From the IMG/VR virus record IMGVR_UViG_3300020477_001483, positions 1 through 23,874 of that record: 23,874 nucleotides of DNA, one strand, 5' to 3'. Below are positions 1 to 9,829 of this stretch, piece by piece. The notes below the pieces were generated by a model, which saw only the letters and a program-made list of their open reading frames with translations, did not search any database and was not told the origin of the DNA. Position 1 is the stretch's first letter. Each line of letters starts with the position of its first letter. Made by a program: the position numbers and the translations under genes. The stretch comes from a virus.

Positions 1-1579
1 ACGCCTGGTCGCTGCTGCGCGCCCATGTGGCATTAGTTGTTACCGGAGACGTCTCGCCCCTCATCATAGGCTCGTCTCCGCCCTCGCAGTTGCCGTAGTC
101 GATCAACTGGCCGCAGTTGATTACAAAGTTGCCAGAAAGGCTTGCTCTGTCACACGAGCTGGCGGCGATCTTAACCCCAACGTCCGCATGCTCAATGTGG
201 TTGTTCGCGATGCTTACGTCGTCCGTGTCTGAATGGACCAAAACAGCCGGCGCCAACCCCGCCCCCACGTGCCAGTCGTGAACGTCCCTTATCAGGTTTC
301 CCGAAATTTCAGCGGTAGACCCGTCCCGGCCCCCCGAGGTCGAGATGGCACTGCAAACAGAGTCCGGAGCCGTTTGGGCGACTGCCCGGATGTTCTCAAC
401 AGTGTTGTTCGCTATGGACGCGTTTTTTGAGCCAAATACATAAATCCCCCCGAGGTTGATAGTCCCGGGTCTAGAGTTAATCAGGTTGGATATTGTGTTA
501 TCCGCCACCACAAACCGTGGCGAATTACCCACGACGATGCCCTCCGTGTGCTGCTTGTCTGCGGCAGCGCTCATCGAGATTGTGTTCCAGGCAGCCTGGC
601 CCGTGCAGTGTTCCAGGACGACGCCACAGATTCCTATCTGTAGATCACACTCCCTAACTGCCAAATCGTCGCAGTTATCTGCCCTAATTGCAGCATACGA
701 CCGTATATCAGGGTCAGGGTACACGCGGGCCAAGTCGTCATCACATTCGACGGAACTCACAACAAATCGATCTGCATAATTCAGGCCTATGTCTTCCAAA
801 TGGCGGGGGCTCGAGGACCACGTCTTCGACGCTGGGTAGGACGGAGCAGCCGACCGCTTGATCTTGAGATCGCGAATCTCCGAGCCAACTATTTCAGAGC
901 CATCGCTCCCCATGGCTTCTATTGCAGAAACACCGGCGGCCGGATCCAGCACCGTTGCCTTTCCTGACCCCTCGAGGATGGAGTTGGACAACATCTCAAT
1001 GGGGGATGGAAGTATGAAGGTCCCCGGCGACAGACGAACGATGCCACCTCCGAAAGCTCCTGACAGGTATCTGATGGCGGCATTTACCTCAACATCGTCA
1101 TCCGTCCCGTCACACAGGTAGTCAGAGTCGTCGGTCCACGTAGAAGATCCAACGATCACCTCGGGCACCGACTTGGTTCCAGTGCCGGCAAAGACTTGAT
1201 CACCGTCGGAATCAACATAGAGGCGGCCTATAAACCGCGCCCCGGTAATCGGGTGGTAGTTGTGGAAGTCATTGTCAGTGGACTGAACGGGGCCGGTGGC
1301 GTCCACCTCGAACTCGCCAGCAGAAGTCAAGAAGATGTAGAAGTGGCCCTGGTCGCGGTGCAGTAGCCACATGGAGTCGTCTATCAGGGTCTCTTCGTCG
1401 ATTACCACTTGCTGGCCATTAACATTGGCCGCGCCTGGCCCCACCTTCACCAGGTTGGGTGCCTCCCAAGTGACCTTGAAGCCAGCACCAAACCCAGGGG
1501 GCAGGCCAGTAGCCATGGCCTCCACGTTGGACATGTGGGCGTAATTCTGAGCTGCAAGCAGCTGCTCGTAGCTAGGCAC
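1..1579 (-). CDS. Tailspike / tail fibre with right-handed beta-helix (3' end outside window)
   Basis: At least 526 codons are open on the minus strand and the frame runs off the left edge, so the C-terminus is missing. I chose the GTG at 1579 because it overlaps the TAG of the upstream gene by one base (TAGTG); an in-frame ATG lies 15 codons further in. Residues 1-145 form an N-terminal region that would attach to the virion. From about residue 148 there is the classic entry to a pectate-lyase-like fold (CDGTDDDVEVNAAI, then GGGIVRLSPGTF). Short beta-coil turns follow, with repeated asparagine-rich steps such as SNSILEGSG, VADNTISNL, ASIANNTVENI and VSIANNHIEHA. In phages this fold usually binds or cleaves a host surface polysaccharide. 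Its place last in the virion gene series fits a receptor-binding protein. The fold is clear; the substrate cannot be read. Confidence 0.8.
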   Translation of the reverse strand, partial: MPSYEQLLAAQNYAHMSNVEAMATGLPPGFGAGFKVTWEAPNLVKVGPGAANVNGQQVVIDEETLIDDSMWLLHRDQGHFYIFLTSAGEFEVDATGPVQSTDNDFHNYHPITGARFIGRLYVDSDGDQVFAGTGTKSVPEVIVGSSTWTDDSDYLCDGTDDDVEVNAAIRYLSGAFGGGIVRLSPGTFILPSPIEMLSNSILEGSGKATVLDPAAGVSAIEAMGSDGSEIVGSEIRDLKIKRSAAPSYPASKTWSSSPRHLEDIGLNYADRFVVSSVECDDDLARVYPDPDIRSYAAIRADNCDDLAVRECDLQIGICGVVLEHCTGQAAWNTISMSAAADKQHTEGIVVGNSPRFVVADNTISNLINSRPGTINLGGIYVFGSKNASIANNTVENIRAVAQTAPDSVCSAISTSGGRDGSTAEISGNLIRDVHDWHVGAGLAPAVLVHSDTDDVSIANNHIEHADVGVKIAASSCDRASLSGNFVINCGQLIDYGNCEGGDEPMMRGETSPVTTNATWARSSDQA

Positions 1580-4500
1580 TACTGGGGTACCAGCCTCTGG
1601 TTCTCGAGCAGTCTGCGCTGTCTGCGTTCGTTGCTTACTTGCTGGAAGCCTGGCAATTGTCTACGAGACAGGTTCCTGAGGCGCTCGGCCTCCTGCCTGA
1701 TCTCTTCCGCTCTCCGTCTCTGCCTATCCTCTTCGTCAAACTCGCGGAGCTTGGTGCCCATAAGGAACGCCATGGAGCGAAGCATCTTGGCAAAGGCCTT
1801 GTTGTAGTCGCGTTCGGAGCTGACCTCCTCCACCACGTCAGCTACGCCTCGGTCAAACACCACCCCCAGGGACTCGGCCGACTCAATGACGGACCCGATG
1901 GTGCGAACCATGGGTAGCATGTTGTCCATAATCCGCTCCACCTCTCCGTCCATGACAACGGTGCCGTCCTCTTTGATGCGCATCTTGATGCCGTCTTCAT
2001 AGCCGGCAAGGCGCATCAGACCATCCATGAACCCGAAAGACTCACGGTTCTCGTTGAAGGCCTCTATGATCCGCTTAGAGATGCCGGTCTGGAATATCTT
2101 TGGAGCAATCTCCTCCTCGCGGATGTCCCGTTGCTTGAATATGTTGGCTCCGCGCTCCCCAATGCCCACCTCCATAATGGTCTTGATTACCGGGTGCGAA
2201 GCTGACAGCACCTCGTGTAGGCCCTCGCCAAGGTCAAGCGCGGGCAGAAACTCACCTGGCTCCCAGAACAACGGGATGTTGTTGATGTCCTGGTAGGCGA
2301 AGAAGGGATCAAAGAGCAGGGCCTTTCCCGTGTCTCTGTCTTTCCACACCGGGAACACGCCGAGGTTCTGCTCCCAGCCCTCAAGCAACCTGAAGTCTAC
2401 GTCCTCGTCATGAACGGACGCTCCCGCTTGACCGGGCAAGTCTATGCCAAGGGCCCCGCTGATCTGTTCTGTCAGCCCGCCAACCGCGGACTGTCCCAGC
2501 CGGTGAACCTTGGGCAGCGTGGAGTACATGTTGCCGTGAAGGACCAGGCCTGAAAGCTGGTTGGCGATGTTCTTTCTCATCCACGTATAGAACGGGATGA
2601 TGTTGCGCATGACGTTCTGCTCGAATGGCGTCAGATCGTCATAGTCCAGGAACCACTTGCGGGCCTCGCGAGCCGCGTACTCTGCCCCACCTCGCACACC
2701 AAGCGCTGCCCGGTAGTCCAAGAGGTAGCTCTGCATGCGGGCCGTGTTCTCTATCCAGTCACCAACGTACTGAGAGCCCCTGAACAGAGGGTTGTTGAGG
2801 ACACGAGACTCTTTGGTAAGCCCCAGCGGGTCTACCTCGCGGGTGAACGAACCTCGAGGAACTATCGCCCCCAGGCCCTCTGCTTCTTCCGCTATCTCCC
2901 TGAGAGTCTTGTTTCCTATCCGCTTGTTGAGCCTGCGGGCAACCCACCCTTCTGACACGTTCAGATTGTTGGTCAGGAAGTCGAGGTACTTGTCCTTGTG
3001 CAGGGCGTATACCGTAGACACGTAGGCATCCGCCTTGACCCGTGGGTCCATCCAGCGAAGCCCATGCTTCAGGTACCCCGTCATCTCGTTGGACAGGGAG
3101 TTACGGATGTGGAAGCGGGGAGTGAGGGTGGCGAACCCCTTCCAGAACCTGGTGATCCACGCCCAATATCGGCGCAGTGCAGTAGCTCCCTCGTTGGTGC
3201 TGGTGGCGTCATAGACCCGCTCAATGATCTGGGCCATGTCCTCGTCGAACACGTAGTCCTCAAGGGCGGGATCGTTAACCATGCGGATGTTGAGGGCGCG
3301 GATGTTGCCCAGGGCATTCCGGGCCTGCGGAGGTATCTCCGAAGCCTTCAGACCAAACTCGCGGAACTGTCGGATCATGTTGCCGCGAGCCATCACTCGG
3401 GCGTGGGCCTGCATCCTCATCTTTAGGGCCTCGCCCAAGTCGATCTCTATGTCCGACCAGCCCTTGTTCTCGATCAGGTCATCGAGCACCTGGTCCTTGG
3501 ACTTGCCAGTTCTGGTCAAGTACTCACCAAGGCTGTCACCAAGAGCCCAGCTGAGGTTGCGCTTGTTCAGCTCTACGTGGTCTTCAGGGCTTAGGTTCCT
3601 GCGTTGAGTAAAGCCTGGAGTACGAGATCCGATGGGCCCGCCCTGGACCGGCCTGGGGTCATCAAGGAACCGAATGGGGAAGTAGTTCAGGGTCTCGCCA
3701 AAGGACTGAATGATTCCCTCGTCAGCCAGAGAGAGCTCGGCCTCCCTGATCTGGCGCATTAGGGTCTCAATCTTCTCGAGAGCCTCGCTGGCGGCAGGGT
3801 CGTCACCGAAACCCGCCAAAATATCTTGGGCCGAGTCGGCTATCTCCTCCGTGCTCCGCCTTCTGGCAGTGTCTGCGCGGAACAGGGAGGTCCTGATCTT
3901 GCTGGACTGGTCGTCTGACAGACCCTGCATGATCTGATCTACAGCCTGAGCGCCCTGCCGGATAGCCTGGTGCATACCCAGGTCGTGCTGCCGCATCTTG
4001 GCGTGTCTGATCTGCTCGAATGGTGTGCGCAGAAAGCCGAACTGCTTGCGCAGGGCCCCAATAACACCGAGCTCCTTGATGGGCTTGCCAATAAGGCCTC
4101 TGACCGCATCAACCGGCCCACCGTTCAGCAGGCCCCACCACGCATCTCCGAACCTCTGCCCCGGACGGGTCTGTCCAAAGGCTGCGCGCCCGTGTTCAAA
4201 AACCTGTCTACCGGCCCTCATGGGGGCGTCAAGCAGTCTTCCGAGGGACCCTGGCACGCGGATGCCCATGAACCTCGCCTCGCGCCGTCCTGCGCCCGCA
4301 AAGCCCTCGTCAATGTCCTTCTGAATGCTCCGCAGGTGGGGGTCGCCCAAAACTTCTCGAGTCAGCCTGCCGTCAAAAGCCCTCGCTGCATCGGTAGCAT
4401 CGGGATAGTCCCTGGCCAGCAGGTTGTTCATGCGAGTTTGCAAGTCTCTCTGAAGACCGGCCTCGAACTCGGCTCCACCTCTACCTCGGGTAGCGCCAGG

Positions 4501-5223
4501 AGCATCCATAGCCCTGCGGAAGTTCTCGTTGTATATGTCCCGGACCGCTTTCTTCTGGGTGGTACTCAGGCCCCGCAGCATGTCCTCGGGCTTTCCCTTG
4601 CGGACACTGTTGGCCACGCGAGCCCCAAGCCTCTGCGCCAGCTCAGGGGCGCTCTCCTTGAGGGCTACACGGGTAGCGGTCCAGGCAAACTCTGCGGCAG
4701 CAGCTCGAGCAACTGAACCAGCGCCAAATGTCAGATAGGTAGTGGGGTCGAGAAGTACGTCCGCTACGAAACCAACGGCCTTCTGGCCAAAGGTCCGCTC
4801 TTCTTTGGGAGTTCCCTCGAAGAAGACGTCAGTGAAGGACAGCGGCCGGCCGCGTCTGCCGCCAGAGAAGCCAGCCTGGACCCCAGAGACTATACCATCC
4901 CATATGCCCGTGACTTCATTCTTGGCCTCTTCCGACAGGGGGGTGCCCCAGTTCATAGACTCCTTGATTTCTTGAGCTATGTTGGCAGTAACAAACTGCC
5001 CGGTCTGGAGCAGGTTGAAGATGAACTGAAGGGGGCGTATGCGCTCGCGGGGCTCGTCGACAGCCTCTGTTGCCTGAGGTATGTAGTTCTGCTGAAGGTC
5101 GCGCTGAGCAGGAGTCAGGCCGGTGCGCAGACGCTGAGCAGTCTCGCGAAACCTAAGGAAGTCGGCCCTGTTTCTTCTCGGGTTGTTCCTTAGCTGCCGA
5201 AGGAGCTCAAGGCGGTCCGACAT
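1579..5223 (-). CDS. Very large virion protein, probable DNA-ejection (internal virion) protein
   Basis: 1214 residues, ATG start, 10 bases after the upstream stop. Near residues 150-185 there is a weakly hydrophobic stretch reading FVADVLLDPTTYLTFGAG. A basic aromatic region lies around 686-715 (WAWITRFWKGFATLTPRF, then IRNSLSNEMTGYL), and around 870-890 there is IIPFYTWMRKNIANQLSGL. From memory, large proteins with these blocks are common in uncultured phages and are usually annotated only as hypothetical or as internal virion proteins. The C-terminus (about the last 70 residues) is charged and probably a coiled coil. Its size, its position between helical virion proteins and the tailspike, and the amphipathic segments suggest a role in carrying DNA through the host envelope, as for T7 gp15/gp16. 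That role is inference. I see no lytic transglycosylase motif. Confidence 0.65.
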   Translation of the reverse strand: MSDRLELLRQLRNNPRRNRADFLRFRETAQRLRTGLTPAQRDLQQNYIPQATEAVDEPRERIRPLQFIFNLLQTGQFVTANIAQEIKESMNWGTPLSEEAKNEVTGIWDGIVSGVQAGFSGGRRGRPLSFTDVFFEGTPKEERTFGQKAVGFVADVLLDPTTYLTFGAGSVARAAAAEFAWTATRVALKESAPELAQRLGARVANSVRKGKPEDMLRGLSTTQKKAVRDIYNENFRRAMDAPGATRGRGGAEFEAGLQRDLQTRMNNLLARDYPDATDAARAFDGRLTREVLGDPHLRSIQKDIDEGFAGAGRREARFMGIRVPGSLGRLLDAPMRAGRQVFEHGRAAFGQTRPGQRFGDAWWGLLNGGPVDAVRGLIGKPIKELGVIGALRKQFGFLRTPFEQIRHAKMRQHDLGMHQAIRQGAQAVDQIMQGLSDDQSSKIRTSLFRADTARRRSTEEIADSAQDILAGFGDDPAASEALEKIETLMRQIREAELSLADEGIIQSFGETLNYFPIRFLDDPRPVQGGPIGSRTPGFTQRRNLSPEDHVELNKRNLSWALGDSLGEYLTRTGKSKDQVLDDLIENKGWSDIEIDLGEALKMRMQAHARVMARGNMIRQFREFGLKASEIPPQARNALGNIRALNIRMVNDPALEDYVFDEDMAQIIERVYDATSTNEGATALRRYWAWITRFWKGFATLTPRFHIRNSLSNEMTGYLKHGLRWMDPRVKADAYVSTVYALHKDKYLDFLTNNLNVSEGWVARRLNKRIGNKTLREIAEEAEGLGAIVPRGSFTREVDPLGLTKESRVLNNPLFRGSQYVGDWIENTARMQSYLLDYRAALGVRGGAEYAAREARKWFLDYDDLTPFEQNVMRNIIPFYTWMRKNIANQLSGLVLHGNMYSTLPKVHRLGQSAVGGLTEQISGALGIDLPGQAGASVHDEDVDFRLLEGWEQNLGVFPVWKDRDTGKALLFDPFFAYQDINNIPLFWEPGEFLPALDLGEGLHEVLSASHPVIKTIMEVGIGERGANIFKQRDIREEEIAPKIFQTGISKRIIEAFNENRESFGFMDGLMRLAGYEDGIKMRIKEDGTVVMDGEVERIMDNMLPMVRTIGSVIESAESLGVVFDRGVADVVEEVSSERDYNKAFAKMLRSMAFLMGTKLREFDEEDRQRRRAEEIRQEAERLRNLSRRQLPGFQQVSNERRQRRLLENQRLVPQ

Positions 5224-5233
5224 TCACCGCCGC

Positions 5234-6403
5234 CTACTGCGACGTCTGATGAAGCCGAATCTGGTTCGGGTTAAGTCTTATAATTATCTCCTTGAGAGCA
5301 TCTATCTCGGCTTTCGTGGCCTCCCCATCTTCAATAGCTTTATTAACCAGTGCTTTCTCTTCCTCTGACAACCTGCCGACATCCAAGTCCTCTAGAACAG
5401 AAATCTCGCTGTCTCCCAAAGACAGCAGTGTATTTTCGTCCACAGAACTTTCTCTCAACTCGACATTGGCAGTATCGGAGGACACCAAGCCCATACTTCG
5501 GGACAACTCGTTTAACATCTCCTGAACACGGGCGAGATTTTGATCTCCTTTCTGGACTAAGAATGCCCCGGCAGTACTGGCTTGAGTCTGGTGTGCCACG
5601 TTACCACTTTCAATGGCCTTGCTAAGCAGTAACCTCGCCTGCTCCCAAGCGTCACGCTCACTGGGCATAAGGTTCTCGGAACCTATAAGCGGCACCGCCC
5701 TGTCGTAAGAAAGAGAAAACGCGTCTCCTTTAGAGTCGCCATCGTCGGCGACAAAAGTCTCCTGCGTTGGCGTGGCGGCAGGTGGCGGCTCAAGCTCAAC
5801 TCTGAGCTGACCTTCGGCTATCTCCCTCTCCTTGTCGGTAAAAAGCCTGCCCTGCTGCTCCGCAAACACCCTCTCCACCTTGGCCAAAAGGGCCGCAAAG
5901 AGTGCTTCTTTTTGATTTTCCGGAGCGCCCGCAAGACTGTTATAGACAAGCAACTCTTCATCAACAACATTACCCACGGCCTCCATGAGGTGCTGCGTGG
6001 GGCTCTTGGCGCCGGTGTCTACATGGACCCTGCCAGCACCGGCAAGATTCAGCCTGAACCGTTGTTCCTCTTTAAAAGCATCGGCAATCTCTTCCGGGGT
6101 GGAGTTGATGCCATCTGGCAGCCCCAGCTGCTTCAGGAATAGATCGTGCTCGTTCTCGGCCCTTTTATCCTCAACGGCCATCTGATTGCTCTGGCGCTTC
6201 GCCTCAACTCCGAGCCTGTTCTTACGGTCCAGCCTTTTTTGCTCAGCCTCAAATTCGCGATCCCTGCGAGCCTCCATCGCGCTGGACAGGGTGCTTCCGG
6301 CCGATAGAATGCCCTGAAACAACCTATTCCTGGCACCTTCTCTGCGCTGTTGGCGCTGCCCCATGAGAGTCGTGAACATTTGTCGTGCGTCTTGAATAGC
6401 CAT
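5234..6403 (-). CDS. Helical virion-associated protein (unknown; internal virion protein candidate)
   Basis: 389 residues, ATG start four bases after the preceding stop. Residues 10-90 are dense in Arg, Glu, Lys and Gln with little proline (MGQRQQRREGARNR, then EARRDREFEAEQKRLDRKNR), a pattern expected for a long coiled coil. The rest is acidic and mostly helical, with a Pro/Thr-rich linker near residue 210 (PPPAATPTQETF). There is no signal peptide or membrane span. I do not recognise a named family. It lies between two other large proteins in the late virion block, which suggests it is packaged in the particle or helps build the ejection machinery. A scaffold- or chaperone-like role is also possible. 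Confidence 0.6.
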   Translation of the reverse strand: MAIQDARQMFTTLMGQRQQRREGARNRLFQGILSAGSTLSSAMEARRDREFEAEQKRLDRKNRLGVEAKRQSNQMAVEDKRAENEHDLFLKQLGLPDGINSTPEEIADAFKEEQRFRLNLAGAGRVHVDTGAKSPTQHLMEAVGNVVDEELLVYNSLAGAPENQKEALFAALLAKVERVFAEQQGRLFTDKEREIAEGQLRVELEPPPAATPTQETFVADDGDSKGDAFSLSYDRAVPLIGSENLMPSERDAWEQARLLLSKAIESGNVAHQTQASTAGAFLVQKGDQNLARVQEMLNELSRSMGLVSSDTANVELRESSVDENTLLSLGDSEISVLEDLDVGRLSEEEKALVNKAIEDGEATKAEIDALKEIIIRLNPNQIRLHQTSQ

Positions 6404-6407
6404 CTAT

Positions 6408-7874
6408 TTACTCTCCCAATCCTTCCAGAAACTCTATGCCCGCCTCGATCAAGATCGGGATTACAGCAATAGCAACCGCCTGCAGCCATTCCCAATCGCC
6501 TGAGCCACTCCGATCGATACCTTCCCAGCCTAGACTCTCCTGATCCAAAATTGGCTGCACGAGCTGGTCGTACTCGGCCTGCCAAATGTCATAGGCCGTG
6601 GACTCAATGCCCATGGCCGTCATGGCAGCCTTGGTAACATTGTCTACGTTGGCCACAATAAGGGAAAGCTCGGCCCCGAACTTCTGGAGCTGAACTTGAG
6701 CATTCCGGTATACCGATTCGATCTCGGCCATGATGGCTCGCTCTCTGCGGTCCATCCACTGCGTGGCAGACAGAGCGCCTCGGTTCACCGCAGCCTGGAG
6801 TTGAGCGTTCTCAGCCTGGAAAGAGATCATCGCTCTCTCAAAGTTCTGGTTGTCCACCTCCATCTGCCGCCGCAGATCTTGGTTGGCTATAGTGGCGGTG
6901 AAATCGTGAGTTGCCGCCATGGCCCTTCCGAACGACTCGCCCCCCACGTCGCCCATCATCCGGGCAGCAAGATTCACGTCAGCGGCGCGAGCCTGCTGAA
7001 GCTGCCTCTGCTGAAGCTCCGTTCGAGCTACACCGCCATATTTGGGTACTCTGGTTATGTCCTTAGATTTCGCTATCGCTTGTTGATAGCCGAGCAAATC
7101 AGCCTCGACATCGCCGTCATCATTTAATGTCCAGAAGCCAGCATCTATGGCCGCCTGCGTCTGCCTCTCAAGCTGCTCCGCGGAAGTGAGTTCAGAACCA
7201 AGTTCGTCCAGAAGTGCTTTAACAGCGTCCTTTGTGTCGATGTCCGGCACTTCAAGATCTTTAAGCTTTTTGAGCCACTCATCTAGTTGATTTATGTACG
7301 GCTGCATGTCCGCGACGAACGCTTCTGCTGCGTCATCCGCGGCGCCCGCGGCCGATTCAGGAGTTGCTGGGGGCTCGTCAGGAAGATAATCAGGATCGGG
7401 ATCAACGCGGGCGTATTCGCCTCCCCATTTACTGTTGTAGTAAAGGCTCATCCCAGTCGTGTCGCCTTCCCACCAGACCCAGGTATGGTTCCAGGGGTCC
7501 CTCTTATCGATCCTCCACATGCCATGTTCGGTGGGGCCAATATGGTCGCGGTTGGGCCCACCGGCGGCCGCGGAGATCGGATCCCCCAACTGCCATGCGT
7601 AACGATGATTGGTTGCGAAGGCGGGGCCGTTATAATTTCCAACGGTCCGCATATCTTCGTCACTGAAGGCCTGGCGATTGGCCGCAGGTGCGTCTGGGGG
7701 GGGCAAGACATTCTCGGGAGCCCCCTGGCCAGCCGTAGAAAAAGTGGGCCCAGAAAGATCCGGGGGAGCGCCAGCAAGGGTCTTCTTGCCAAAATCCCCG
7801 AACAGATCTTGCATGCCCCGCTTTTTGCCTAACAGACTGCCAAGAGCCTTGTTGTTGCCAAATAGATCGCTCAC
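6408..7874 (-). CDS. Virion protein with disordered N-terminus and hydrophobic C-terminus
   Basis: 488 residues. The GTG start at 7874 overlaps the TGA of the upstream gene by four bases (GTGA), which indicates translational coupling. Residues 1-80 are rich in Gly, Pro and Ala and look disordered. Residues 90-165 are aromatic and polar (many Trp and Tyr). Residues 190-430 are helical with many Gln and Ala. The last 30 residues contain a hydrophobic stretch (LQAVAIAVIPILIEAGIEFL) that could insert into a membrane or pack against other ejection proteins. No named family is recognised. The position between the nozzle-like protein and two other large virion proteins supports an ejection-complex or internal virion role, by inference only. 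Confidence 0.6.
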   Translation of the reverse strand: MSDLFGNNKALGSLLGKKRGMQDLFGDFGKKTLAGAPPDLSGPTFSTAGQGAPENVLPPPDAPAANRQAFSDEDMRTVGNYNGPAFATNHRYAWQLGDPISAAAGGPNRDHIGPTEHGMWRIDKRDPWNHTWVWWEGDTTGMSLYYNSKWGGEYARVDPDPDYLPDEPPATPESAAGAADDAAEAFVADMQPYINQLDEWLKKLKDLEVPDIDTKDAVKALLDELGSELTSAEQLERQTQAAIDAGFWTLNDDGDVEADLLGYQQAIAKSKDITRVPKYGGVARTELQQRQLQQARAADVNLAARMMGDVGGESFGRAMAATHDFTATIANQDLRRQMEVDNQNFERAMISFQAENAQLQAAVNRGALSATQWMDRRERAIMAEIESVYRNAQVQLQKFGAELSLIVANVDNVTKAAMTAMGIESTAYDIWQAEYDQLVQPILDQESLGWEGIDRSGSGDWEWLQAVAIAVIPILIEAGIEFLEGLGE

Positions 7875-9829
7875 TGCGCCCTCTCCTCCACCTCCAGCGA
7901 CACGCCAAAGAACTTAGCGTGATGCTGGGTGTCGTGGTTCACGCCGAACCCGAAGTTGTATCCATCCATGCCCGGAGGCACTCCCACCGAAGCCACATGG
8001 ATTCCGGATGCCACTGAAGCGGTAAGAGTAGCGGTAGCGCTGGCCTCCCCGTATTGGTTCTGGGTGAACAGCTTGATCGTGTAGTCATCGCCCCCGGCTG
8101 CCGATACGTCCGCCACGCGGAACGTAGGCCTTCGGAACACCTTGGGCCTGTGGTACGAACCAAAGTCGTAATACTTGGACTGCACGTCGTAGTTAATGGT
8201 GGCCGACGCGTTGATTTTGTCCACCGTTCCGCTGTAAAGCTTCAGGATGTATACGTTGGTGTTGTCTATGCCCAGCAACAGATCATTGTCATCTGCCGAT
8301 GACTGCCACTGGAACTGACTAATGCCCACCCCGGTGTGTCTGAAAAAGGATACACGTGCATCGCCCATAGGGTCTGGCCGAAGCGTGTCGGGATCAAACT
8401 CCAGGATGCGGGAATTAGTGGGGAACGAGAATAGGATCTTACCCTTCCAGGATACCGCCGCGGCATCAGTCAACGTCCAAGAGTCGATGTCGGACTGAAT
8501 ATGCTTACTGATCTTGGTGGCCTTCATGCCGTCCCAACCGTAAATCCCATCTCGAGAAATGAAGTACATGACCCGGCCGTGAACCACCGCCCCGCGCTTG
8601 CTTACTCCGCCGACCTTGGACTGGTCCCTATCAACGGACACGTTCTTCAGAGACGTGCCAAAAATGGTGTGAATTCCGCTATCCATCAGGACAACCAGGG
8701 CATCTCTTCCCACGCCAGGAACCATGGCTTGAATGGACCCACCGTCGTGGAAGAATTCAAAGTCCCGAGACATCCAGTTAGTCAGCTTCCCAAAAGCGCC
8801 GAACCTAAGCCAGTTCCCCATGCCCAGCCATATCTTTGATCCGTGCTCGGCAACGGTGTCTGGCTTGTATCCCAGGTTGATCTGACGCAAGTACTGGGAG
8901 TGCTTAACGTTCAAGCCCTGGGCGTCCAGCGGGGCAGCTAAGTCGGTCTCCCTGTTCACCGCCCTCCAGCAGAACCTGTTGGTTAACGGCACCCCGAGAG
9001 AAATAGGTCCAGTAGCAAGTAATTGATCTCCGGTGACGGGGTCGAGCGGAAAGTCGAACTCCATGGCCCTGTCGCCGGCTGCAGTCCAAGTCGGCACGTC
9101 GTTAGGCGTGTAGGACACCCAGGTGACAGAAGATCCAATAGAAGCCCGCCCAAGGTATTCAAAGGCGAAGGTGGCGCTGGTAGTGGCCTCCATGTCGAGC
9201 ACCTCGGGCAGGTTGAACGTAAGGTCAGATGCCACCCAGAACCCGGTACCAGTAACGGTGGCTTGGAGCTCAAAGGTGACAGACGAAGAGCTCTGGGCGG
9301 CAGCCGTGTCGGTGCCATAGTTGCCGCTGGCCGTAACAGAGCTGAACTGCCCCGCGTACCAGTAGGCGTCGTCCATGTCCCTGGTATCCAGCCTCTCCAC
9401 GGTATCAACAAACACAGAGGAAGCAGTGGCATAGATAACGGACGGCTGGTCCACTCCATTGACCGCCACCACCTTCTCGCCCAGTCGGGCGAACTGCACG
9501 TCTGATCCTTTGGTAATCGTATAGGACGTAGCAGAGGCGTGAGTGAGAGTAGAGAACGCAGTAGTAGTCCCCACCTCGAAGGCCACATTAACGGTGCCCT
9601 GAACGGCCCTGATGGTCCTCCAGACGCCCTCTATCTTCGCCCTGATAGACCCGAGGGTAAGACTGCCGGTTACCGAGGCGTAACGTGAGTGACCTGCTCT
9701 CTGGTCAAGCCCATCGTTCCATGTCACGTCGTCCGCCTTGAGCATCTCGTTGTCTGCCATGTGCTCAGACGGAACCGAGGTCGCGTAACCTCCGCGGAAG
9801 TCGGCAAAGGAGAAAATGCTCCCCGGCAT
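7871..9829 (-). CDS. Nozzle-like / tail hub beta protein
   Basis: 652 residues. Its ATG follows the TAG of the adaptor gene with no gap. The N-terminus (FADFRGGYATSVPSEHMADNEML, split here by WNDGLDQRAGHSRY) has the layout of phage proteins that begin with a 'gets-a-list-of-defined-points' beta motif and continue as a beta-propeller. Around residues 360-480 there are blade-like repeats: VVLMDSGIHTIFG, RVMYFISRDGIYGWDG and KILFSFPTNSRILEFD. This pattern resembles podovirus nozzle proteins (T7 gp12 or P22 gp10 type), which close the tail channel. The gene directly follows the head-tail adaptor, as expected for that role. Assignment to a precise family would need a structure-based search. Confidence 0.65.
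   Translation of the reverse strand: MPGSIFSFADFRGGYATSVPSEHMADNEMLKADDVTWNDGLDQRAGHSRYASVTGSLTLGSIRAKIEGVWRTIRAVQGTVNVAFEVGTTTAFSTLTHASATSYTITKGSDVQFARLGEKVVAVNGVDQPSVIYATASSVFVDTVERLDTRDMDDAYWYAGQFSSVTASGNYGTDTAAAQSSSSVTFELQATVTGTGFWVASDLTFNLPEVLDMEATTSATFAFEYLGRASIGSSVTWVSYTPNDVPTWTAAGDRAMEFDFPLDPVTGDQLLATGPISLGVPLTNRFCWRAVNRETDLAAPLDAQGLNVKHSQYLRQINLGYKPDTVAEHGSKIWLGMGNWLRFGAFGKLTNWMSRDFEFFHDGGSIQAMVPGVGRDALVVLMDSGIHTIFGTSLKNVSVDRDQSKVGGVSKRGAVVHGRVMYFISRDGIYGWDGMKATKISKHIQSDIDSWTLTDAAAVSWKGKILFSFPTNSRILEFDPDTLRPDPMGDARVSFFRHTGVGISQFQWQSSADDNDLLLGIDNTNVYILKLYSGTVDKINASATINYDVQSKYYDFGSYHRPKVFRRPTFRVADVSAAGGDDYTIKLFTQNQYGEASATATLTASVASGIHVASVGVPPGMDGYNFGFGVNHDTQHHAKFFGVSLEVEERAQ

Noticed and set aside
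3970-4716. 248-codon plus-strand frame opposite the large virion protein
   Set aside because: Low-complexity shadow of the minus-strand gene, without motif or ribosome site.
6133-6585. 150-codon minus-strand frame across two virion genes
   Set aside because: It overlaps the ends of two coherent genes and has Arg/Trp/Cys-rich shadow composition.
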